Below are positions 59,101-64,000 of a stretch of 64,000 nt of DNA, in pieces (the stretch's first letter is position 1; each line of letters starts with the position of its first letter). Source of the stretch: Lepeophtheirus salmonis (lineage: Eukaryota; Arthropoda; Copepoda; Siphonostomatoida; Caligidae); NCBI RefSeq assembly GCF_016086655.4, contig NC_052131.2, forward strand, positions 6,183,940-6,247,939. The letters run 5' to 3'. The notes under the pieces are model-generated. The model did not search any database, was not told the origin of the DNA, and saw only the letters and a list, made by a program, of their open reading frames with translations. Both the position numbers and the translations under genes were made by a program.

Positions 59101-61309
59101 ATTTTTTTGTGCTATGTGCTCACGTTATCACTATTTTATGTAGTATCGACTAATGAATACATATTATGACATTTTACAATTTTATGCCTAATGTGACATA
59201 CTTGACTATATAATTATACATGTCTTTGTGCCTGATGTACCAAATTTGGGACATGTCAATTAAATACACGTTTTTATTAAAATATTTATACTTATGCTAA
59301 ATATGGATTGGTTATACAGAATATATTTTAAAAATGAGAGAACAATTTAAGTCTCACATAATTTTGGTCAAATATTAAAAGAAAAGTATTTATCAATTTA
59401 ATTATATTATTGTGTACTAGTCATGGAATGATATAATTCATTTCTAATAAATCCTTGTATATATGATGTGTAAGTGATGGAGAGGATTTGTATTTTCTAC
59501 TTATATAAATAAAATATCCGTCCTTCTTTAAATTTCGTTCTATCACAATTATCAAATAGGATTTATTAAAAAAAAAGAAAATTTTCTAATTCCTTAAGAT
59601 TCCCAAGAGTTTTAGATCTAGTTTAGAGCCTTTACATTTTTTAAAAGGGTTATATTGGCCTTGATATCGAACTTTTTACATAAAATCTATCAATTTTTCT
59701 TTCTTTCTTTATTTTAGGATCAATTATAACTACTTTAAATGCAATTAGCTGATCAGTCAAATAAATATAATTCATTATTCTTTGAAATATAATTTACACT
59801 CCTATTTGAGAAAGATCATTCTATCGTGTTTTTGTGTCAATAGGCCATATGTTTAAATTCTAAATCTATAATCCTTTTTTTTCACTTAAATTAATTTTGT
59901 AAACAGGTAAAAATTTACAAAATTGCCTAAAATCCTTTTTACTCATAAATACATTACCTTTTAAACTCTTTTTTAAAGTATGTGGTAATGTTTTTAAATA
60001 ATACCCAATATCTCCCCCCCAACAATTTATAAAATAATTTGTCACAGAAAAGGTGAAATCTGTCATCTTCAACTAACTATGTTTCAAAAAATGTGTGTGA
60101 AATTAAATTTGTGGTATAGAGGCCTGCGAAGTGGTTGATTTGATTGAGTTTTTAGGCTATTGGATAAAACTTCAGATCCCTAGAAGGGGCTCACTTTTTT
60201 TAAAGTATGTAATGAGATATTTAAAGAGTTTAAAATCTTAACTAATACGACGGAATTTTTGTTGGAACTGCTTGTTGAAATATACAATCCGATTAATTGC
60301 GGATCCTACGATCTAAACTTCAATACAAAGTATAACTAATCTTTATATTAATTAAAATCGCTTATGTGTGTATCACAGTTTCGTTTTCGGGTTAAGCTAA
60401 AAAACGAGTAAATTAATTAGCCTAACATTTGGCAAGTAAATACTTAGTTGCGTCCCTAGTAACATCGTCAAATTAAATTTGCCAATTTTTTGACCTAAAT
60501 TTAATTTAAAATGATAGAATGAGACTGGATAGTTCATTTTTAAATCTAATGAACCATCTTTGTTTCTTTCAGGGAGGGTTTTACAAGCCAAAATATATTA
60601 TACTGAACAAATCATCATAAAAATAAAACCAGAAAATAATTTATGTTTTGTCAATATTTAATTTGGGGCCTTTTATATCTTTCAAATGGCAAGAAAGTTT
60701 AATTAATTAACGAAACCAAAAAAAAAAAATCTGCGATTTTTCGTGTATTTCTGCTAGGTTATATTAAATTTAATGAACTCTGTGTTATTGGGGTGACAAG
60801 CAATGGTGATTTGATGTGGAATGTTGTTCTCTAAACATATTTTCCCATATTTTATTTTGTTTTAAAATAAAAATTTACTTCTATTTAGGACTCTACAACT
60901 TCCACAACCACAACGGCATCTCCACTTCTTCGGGCCTCCTCTACACTCAGTTCCTCGTCCTCTGCAAGCGCCACACCCTCTTATACATCCTCATCCAATC
61001 TCTTTTTCACTTCCCTCTCACCCTCACAATCACCACCCTCATCCTCCAATTCCTTCAATAACATTGTTGCGAATACATTCCAAGGGACAGGCTCCTTTGA
61101 TGACTCATCCTCTCCATCAGCCCCTACACCGCTGACTCTTAGTCTTGGTTCCTGGTCCATCTCGGAGGAAGAATTTCCTCTTTATATCGGGTCTGCGGCA
61201 GGAATTATTCTACTACTCTTTCTACTTCTTAGTGCAACCATGTGGAGATGTTTGACTGCTAGTGATCGAAAACGGCAAAGGAGGCGTGAGGATTTGGAAA
61301 AACGCATGA
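41137..61309 (+). CDS. Single-pass membrane protein with Ser/Thr-rich ectodomain, 3' partial
   Basis: Exons 41137-41242, 58524-58618 and 60889-61309 join in phases 1 and 0 to 207 codons plus one base. Donors are GTAAGA, GTAAAA and GTAAGA; acceptors are CTTCAG and TTTAG. Residues 1-67 (MPSSTTETSTSIGG...VNDLERLLAKNGHKLEG...) have no signal peptide. Residues 68-150 are mucin-like, mostly Ser, Thr and Pro. Residues about 164-186 (PLYIGSAAGIILLLFLLLSA then TMW) form one membrane helix, followed by basic DRKRQRRREDLEKRM. The charge pattern puts the C-terminus in the cytoplasm and the N-terminus outside. The third exon ends at a donor, so more exons follow. An in-frame stop at 41107 supports the ATG. 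The 17-kb first intron is full of transposons. Family not recognised; grouping exon 1 with the others rests on phase and strand only. Confidence 0.6.
42280..42683. repeat. GGGCGTCC-family element, right-end copy with AT-rich units
   Basis: At least six degenerate units of the pattern TTTGGAAAAAATTTCAAAAATCCA..GCTATTCACAAAAAATTGAA follow one another. They end in GGTAGGGGGGCTACAGATCC and CCAGTTCAGCCCTT, the same right-hand module as in the complete copy that starts 300 bases later. The left end is missing. Confidence 0.6.
42971..43331. mobile_element. Complete GGGCGTCC-ended non-autonomous element
   Basis: The left end AAGGGCGTCCGCAGG and right end CCTGCGGACGCCCCTT are near-perfect inverted repeats. 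TTATTAA occurs on both outer sides and could be a target duplication. Inside are TTATATATAC, long T and A runs, units with CATAGGTATTCACAGAAAAT, and a right module GGGAGGGGGCTACAGACC. There is no coding potential. I do not recognise the superfamily. Confidence 0.7.
43835..43885. repeat. Isolated AT-rich unit of the GGGCGTCC family
   Basis: AAAAAATCCATAGCTATATA beside AAATTTAAAA runs. One unit without ends. Confidence 0.3.
44885..45720 (-). pseudogene. Tc1/mariner-like transposase, broken copy 1 of a pair
   Basis: On the minus strand from about 45720: VHRVIEEDLRYLNFARRTEQ, then IFKLGLKVNTK, IMKDRPC, QDGAPCYTNKRT-like residues (second Asp), LDFLDSENL and a decayed 'PDLSPLDYF' block, in several frames. 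It is paralogous to 51020-51455, sharing the nucleotide blocks AAAGACCGACxTTG and AATCTTGT. An apparent 142-codon + strand frame (45076-45504) is the antisense of this gene. Dead. Confidence 0.75.
46680..46905 (-). pseudogene. Tc1/mariner-like transposase C-terminal remnant
   Basis: Minus-strand blocks RPPSS.DLSPM (cf. WPPSSPDLSPLD), KESSINTQ, then GVSQVQGQLEAVVKAGGG, which fits the common C-terminus 'FR.QLEAVV.AgGGYIE'. Broken and truncated at both ends. Confidence 0.5.
47232..47962. repeat. Region bounded by TAGTGATGT inverted ends
   Basis: CTAGTGATGT (47232-47241) is matched in reverse by ACATCACTAG (47952-47961; near-identical over nine bases). Inside lie GGTTCTTA/TAAGAACC-type motifs (GGGTTCTTAATTG, GTAAGAACCGATTC) and an AT-rich part (47595-47720) like the GGGCGTCC-family units. 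TAGTGATG also starts repeat G. It may be an old non-autonomous element with nested pieces. Confidence 0.35.
48180..49010 (-). pseudogene. Tc1/mariner-like transposase, broken copy
   Basis: Minus strand: a 111-codon open frame (48853-48518) carries IHNDRWCTIERANIPFVYKN, RTPIFFEPKDRVVVDDRYCE, LLSDQMIHWMKNEANGLEFQ and FQFYQDSATSHKPHKTQ (second catalytic Asp). After a stop, further frames give NPMDYF (third Asp), LERKVSVNSHNTI-like and DIFKACKSFSPRIERMMGENG. The + strand frame 48536-49018 is its antisense. The outer end near 48177 (GAGTCGTTCAAGTAAATCCG) may be the terminal repeat. Dead but one of the better preserved copies. Confidence 0.8.
49075..49290. repeat. Dispersed repeat H, copy 3
   Basis: Collinear with 3376-3600 and 32640-32900: CACTTCAAGTAGTCTA, ATATCAGGGCCAAATG, AAGGTTCTAAACTATAG, AAAATATGTCCAG. 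Confidence 0.5.
49827..50110 (-). pseudogene. Mariner transposase C-terminal remnant with terminal repeat
   Basis: Minus strand: LAPSHYHLFLSIANLLDGKN, DFENWLS, FFGNREKGIYRYSIMKLLNE, then a stop. This is the mariner C-terminus. The third catalytic residue, Asp in 'APSDYHLF', is His here. The left border GGCTGAGGAAAAAGTAATTTTG (49829) fits a mariner terminal repeat at the 3' end of the gene. The rest of the gene is missing. Confidence 0.7.
51020..51455 (-). pseudogene. Tc1/mariner-like transposase, broken copy 2 of a pair
   Basis: Minus strand: FLQAGLKVNTKVYISV, FPWIRSIMKDRHWIWWQDVA (second Asp), SYHTTKRTLNFLNSDNVMYL, WPPNSRELSPLDYF (third Asp kept), GNVERVSNEGPHSATRFLIA, then FRTLP. Mostly one frame with a few stops. 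Better preserved than its paralogue at 44885-45720. The N-terminal domain is absent. Confidence 0.78.
52006..52086 (-). other. Possible minus-strand exon
   Basis: Between a GTGTGAAG acceptor-like end (52087) and a strong donor, GTATGT (52005-52000), the minus strand reads LSVFTTIDPGETPEEMDDDH followed by ERKHT, an acidic, protein-like stretch in AT-rich DNA. No partner exon was found on that strand, so its gene is unknown and it may be chance. Confidence 0.25.
52905..53170. repeat. Mosaic repeat D, copy 2
   Basis: GACAGCTAAGATGCTCTC, CATTCTTCAAATTGTCAGGG and, after a gap, TATTGAGGATCGACATTGG with GGGATTTGTACTTATTT match blocks at 1788-1990 and 55125-55235. Confidence 0.45.
54440..54860 (-). 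pseudogene. P-element / THAP9-like transposase remnant
   Basis: Minus strand, one frame with few stops: AIHRILNDDQQRYLCNNTKN, then QQRITCGTTGYDMLLPQRFP and LPSLRALRRQLNVLDFNFGT, LEDVITL. This follows the P-element/THAP9 pattern 'hh.DDQ...L......RF.CG..GYe.LL...fPLPS.RTLrRRL..l.F..GhL.dV'. The THAP zinc finger and the downstream catalytic part are not seen. A + strand frame at 54452-54742 is its antisense. This is a P-superfamily fossil in a window dominated by Tc1/mariner. Confidence 0.68.
55064..55235. repeat. Right-end piece of GGGCGTCC family, then repeat D copy 3
   Basis: AGGAGGAGGGGAAATATATATC...CCCTGTGGACGCCCCTA (55070-55122) is a terminal module of the GGGCGTCC family. Directly after it, GTCTCTGTTGGACTCGGAG, TTGAGGATCGACAACAG and GAAGTCGGATTTGTTTTTAT belong to repeat D. 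Confidence 0.5.
55570..55660. repeat. ACAAGTTG motif with flank shared with 9610-9705
   Basis: GTGTACAAGTTGCAAACAAC is followed by AAAATGAGCTGATG, ATGAAGAATTTAGAGTTC, matching AAAATGAGTTGAATA, ATGAAGGATTTATAGTTC at 9664-9706. This places the palindrome inside a longer dispersed repeat. Confidence 0.5.
55718..56000. repeat. AT-rich units of the GGGCGTCC family
   Basis: CTGAACAGGGGCTTCTGAATGGTC leads into repeated TTTTTT.AAAAAATTTAATTTT...GAATAG/AACAGCTGTGGAATTTTTGAA units. There is no clean right end. Confidence 0.5.
56838..57080. mobile_element. GGGCGTCC-ended non-autonomous element, second full copy
   Basis: The left end AGAGGTGTCTGCAGGAGG and right end, reversed, AAGGGCGTCCGGAGGATT are imperfect inverted repeats. 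Inside are GGGCTGGAGGGACCCC (the C/G-rich module), units with AACAGCTGGGGATTTTTGAA and ATAGTTGTGGATTC, and ATATATAATCCTCC before the right end. Here the C/G-rich module sits on the left, so this copy lies opposite to that at 42971. Confidence 0.65.
58167..58200. repeat. ACAAGTTG palindromic motif, copy 6
   Basis: CAAGTTACAACTTGTAC (58173-58189), exact reverse complement of the motif at 22926. It lies about 330 bases before exon 2 of the membrane-protein gene. Confidence 0.45.
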
Positions 61310-62650
61310 GTAAGATTGTTTGTAGTTTTATCATGAATAATAGGAGCTAACATAAACAGTGGTACCATATATAATATAAAGAGCAAGATGCTTAGAGATA
61401 AGGAATCTCAGTAGTTGTTCATTTTTCTACCACGCCAAGAATACGTACATAAAAACTGGCTCCCGTGCTTGTAAAATAATAATAATATTATAAGTTGGCA
61501 CCCTGTATATTTGAAGAAAGTTTAATATTTACGTGTCCTTATTCACTATTCCTGTCATATCATTATTAATTCCTCAACTTGCAACGTTTAAAAACAATAC
61601 TTTCTTTATAGACTAACCAGGGAGCGCTCTAAAGTTGCTTGTGAGTAGTTAAAAATATGCGCTCCCGGCCTATAATAAAAAAGAAATAAAGTGAAATTAA
61701 AACCTAAATACAAATTTTTATCTTTCATAGCCTTATTTATTTTCATTATTATTTACCGAAATCATTTGTTAATGAAATAATTGATCTTTACATACACAGA
61801 GTGCAGCAACATAGCTTCTTTTTTTTACAATGCATGACAATCAGGCTGTAAAAGTAGTAGTGGGTGGTCGTGGTTTCAATCTAAAGGTGAGATTTTAATT
61901 TTTACTTCAAAATACAGTTAGTTTCCATCAAGTATTGGAGTAATGAGGAACAAACGTTTCCTGTTGATAATAAATATCGTCAAAAAGGGGTTCACATAAT
62001 ATTTTATAAAATTTAACTAATTGTAATTTAGCGCAAGACTTTTTATTTATGTGATTCATGAAAATATCTTCAATTTTTAATATAGAAAGACCATTTTTTC
62101 AATTAATTGAAATTAGTTTGAAATGAGCAAAAAATTTTGAACACAAATAACTCCATTAGTAATAATTGTGAAGAGCTAAAATTGGTTCCATCAGATCCGA
62201 TTTTATGCAAGAAATTTTAATTTTATTCAGATCGACTAATTGGATTTTATTTTGAAAACCCAACAATTTTAAGACCTTTTGCGGTAATACCAATTATTAA
62301 TTACAAAAATCAACGAGTCATCTAAAACTACAAGATAAGATTTGTTTGCAATTAAATTTTTCATCTTTTTGTATAAAATAATTATCCCAAATAAAATATG
62401 TCAATAAAAAGTAATCCAAAGATAAAAAAAAAAAAAAATTACAGTGTAGTATAATACCAAATGATGGTTTACTCAGCGTATCGACAATGAGGGATGTCAC
62501 CTATCTGATATGATTTTTATAACTTTAAATGTGTACTACCATTTTGAAACATAAATAAATCTTTTTTTGATTTCTAAAACATGTTTAGGAAAAGAACGTT
62601 GTGCTGCCGCACCCTGTATTTTGAAAGTAAAAAATAGGATAAATTGGGAA
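61310..62650. other. Intron or 3' region of the membrane-protein gene, with a possible small element
   Basis: TACACAGAGTGCAGCAACAT (61793) and, reversed, TACAGGGTGCGGCAGCACAA (62618 back) resemble each other as decayed terminal repeats, so 61795-62617 may be an old Tc1-like element. Inside it, 61845-61886 lies between CAG and GTGAGA and is open in the phase needed to follow exon 3 (SCKSSSGWSWFQSK). It could be a 42-base exon or simply part of the element. GGCACCCTGTATA at 61506 is another such end. Confidence 0.3.
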
Positions 62651-62990
62651 TTTATCATCATTTATGCCAAAAAAAATTCAAAAATCCAAAGCTATTCATA
62701 TAAATAAAAAATTAGGATTTTTTTTTTTTTTCAAATATTAATTTTTTTCATAAAAACTAGAAAAATTACATTTTCTAGTAAAAATGAAAAATTTCTTAAT
62801 TTGGGGGAGGGTGTATTTTTATTTCATAACTTAAAAAAGTAATAAATAGTTAAATTTCAGTAATAAATAATAATTAATAAGAATCGGATTAGCAAACATT
62901 ACTTTCCAAATGATGATCCCAATTCCAGTAAAAACACCGATTCTTCAATCTCCGATTCCGATTAATCATCCCATCACTACTTTTTATGTA
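62650..62990 (-). repeat. Dispersed repeat G, copy 2
   Basis: Reversed copy of 9728-10215: TAGTGATGGGATGATTAATC (from 62987 down), GGAATCGGAGATTG, TTTAACTATTTATTAC, TTAAGTTATG, CCCTCCCCCAAATTAAG, then AT-rich units with TATGAATAGCTTTGGATTTT. Confidence 0.6.
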
Positions 62991-64000
62991 TATTAAATGC
63001 GAATGTAGGTGTGTTTGTCCGTTTGTACGCTCAAACAAATTAATGGATTTTGCTAAAAAATTTCTTGTAGGCTTTTAAGGCTCAAGAAATGGTTCTAGTA
63101 GCATTTGTTTTGGCTTTCAATTACATGGCGGCGTTTAATTAGGATTTTTCTCAAAATAATTAAAAAAAAAAAAAAAAACACAACTCTTTAATATAAAACA
63201 AAAAATAAAGATTGTTAAATTTTAAGAATTTTTCTTGCTGCATATTGGTATCTATCTTTGCACACATTTAAAAAAAATAAGGTTATAAGGTATAGAGAAG
63301 AAGAAGAAAAAAAAAGAAAAGAATAAGACAAATGATTTTTGACAATAATATTATAGTTGAGCAAACGACAGTTCTACTTAAATATTTTTTCTTCTTTAAA
63401 CCTTGTAATCTTCTTTTTGAAAAATGTACGCATAGATACATACAGAGAATTATTCTCTATTTTTTCTTTTAAATGAAGCAGAAGATTTTCAGAATAAAAT
63501 TTTAATTTCTTAATGCTATAAATAAAGTTTACAATTTCATTATTTTCATACTAATGGCGTTCTACGCTCATTTATGAGCTAGGTCGTATTTGTTTATATA
63601 CTTTATTCACATTTACTTCAAGAGAATAAGTGAAAATTAAGTTACCTTTGATGTTACGAGCCTCAAAACAATGGAAATTGAAATTTGACGTCACAAAGTA
63701 TCAAACTTGAATTCAAAAAGGCCTAATTTTCTAAGCAATGACTAATTTACATTAATTGATAAATAAAAATAGATTATATATATATAGAATATATTTACAC
63801 TCTATCAATTAAGAATAGTTTGATAGATCATGCAGAGTTTTCGCTTTCACGTGAGTGTGACATTTCATATAAAACTTTAAATTTTCATATTTTTTGAAAA
63901 TTATAAATCATTTATAAAAAAAAAAAAAAAATGGTGAAATCCTAAGATCCTAAGTCTACATACTTGTCACACTGATCATCAATAAATTATAGCTTTAAGG
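62991..64000. other. Gene-free right end
   Basis: AT-rich. The only item noted is a TGACGTCA (63688-63695), which matches a CRE-type site but has no gene context. Confidence 0.4.

Noticed and set aside
60816..61061. 81-codon open frame overlapping 60889-61309
   Set aside because: Out of phase with the exon that has the Ser/Thr-rich and transmembrane reading and proper splice sites.

Overview
The window reads as AT-rich nuclear DNA from an arthropod. A caligid copepod, such as a salmon louse relative, is my best guess. That guess rests on the density and style of its decayed Tc1/mariner copies and on the intron-split genes; nothing in the sequence names the species. There are no operons, ribosome binding sites, tRNA, rRNA or CRISPR arrays that I can see. 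Nearly all short open frames are chance.

Three candidate host genes stand out, all on the + strand. (1) A five-exon gene at 13297-16584 with clean GT-AG junctions and consistent phases encodes a 604-residue protein. It has a signal peptide, a Cys-containing middle part and a C-terminal kelch-type beta-propeller region, so it is probably secreted. (2) A possible three-exon gene at 16867-17612 would encode a 68-residue peptide with a hydrophobic N-terminus. (3) A gene with very large introns, with exons at 41137-41242, 58524-58618 and 60889-61309, encodes a Ser/Thr-rich ectodomain, one transmembrane helix and a basic cytoplasmic start. It probably continues to the right.

Most of the rest is a graveyard of transposons. 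Tc1/mariner fragments lie near 6.9 kb, 8.6-9.2 kb (with intact ends), 20.2-21.2 kb, 33.6-34.2 kb, 36.1-37.4 kb, 44.9-45.7 kb, 46.7-46.9 kb, 48.2-49.0 kb, 49.8-50.1 kb and 51.0-51.5 kb. There is a non-autonomous hAT element with a perfect 8-bp target duplication (24663-25320), a P-element/THAP9-like transposase remnant (54.4-54.9 kb), a Helitron-type helicase fragment (18.8-19.2 kb), possible hAT and LINE scraps, and a MITE inside an intron of the kelch gene (15179-15417).

Several families of dispersed non-coding repeats recur inside the window. The most striking ends in a GGGCGTCCGCAGG-type inverted repeat and is filled with degenerate units of roughly 45 bases carrying a 'CCATAGCTATTCAC' core. 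Another is a palindromic motif built on ACAAGTTGCAACTTGT. The two copies of repeat A and the two copies of repeat B keep the same order and almost the same spacing. I saw no obviously new multi-gene system. The best leads are the novel-looking repeat families, the internally deleted element that keeps the DNA-binding half of a transposase, and the two unrecognised small or membrane genes.
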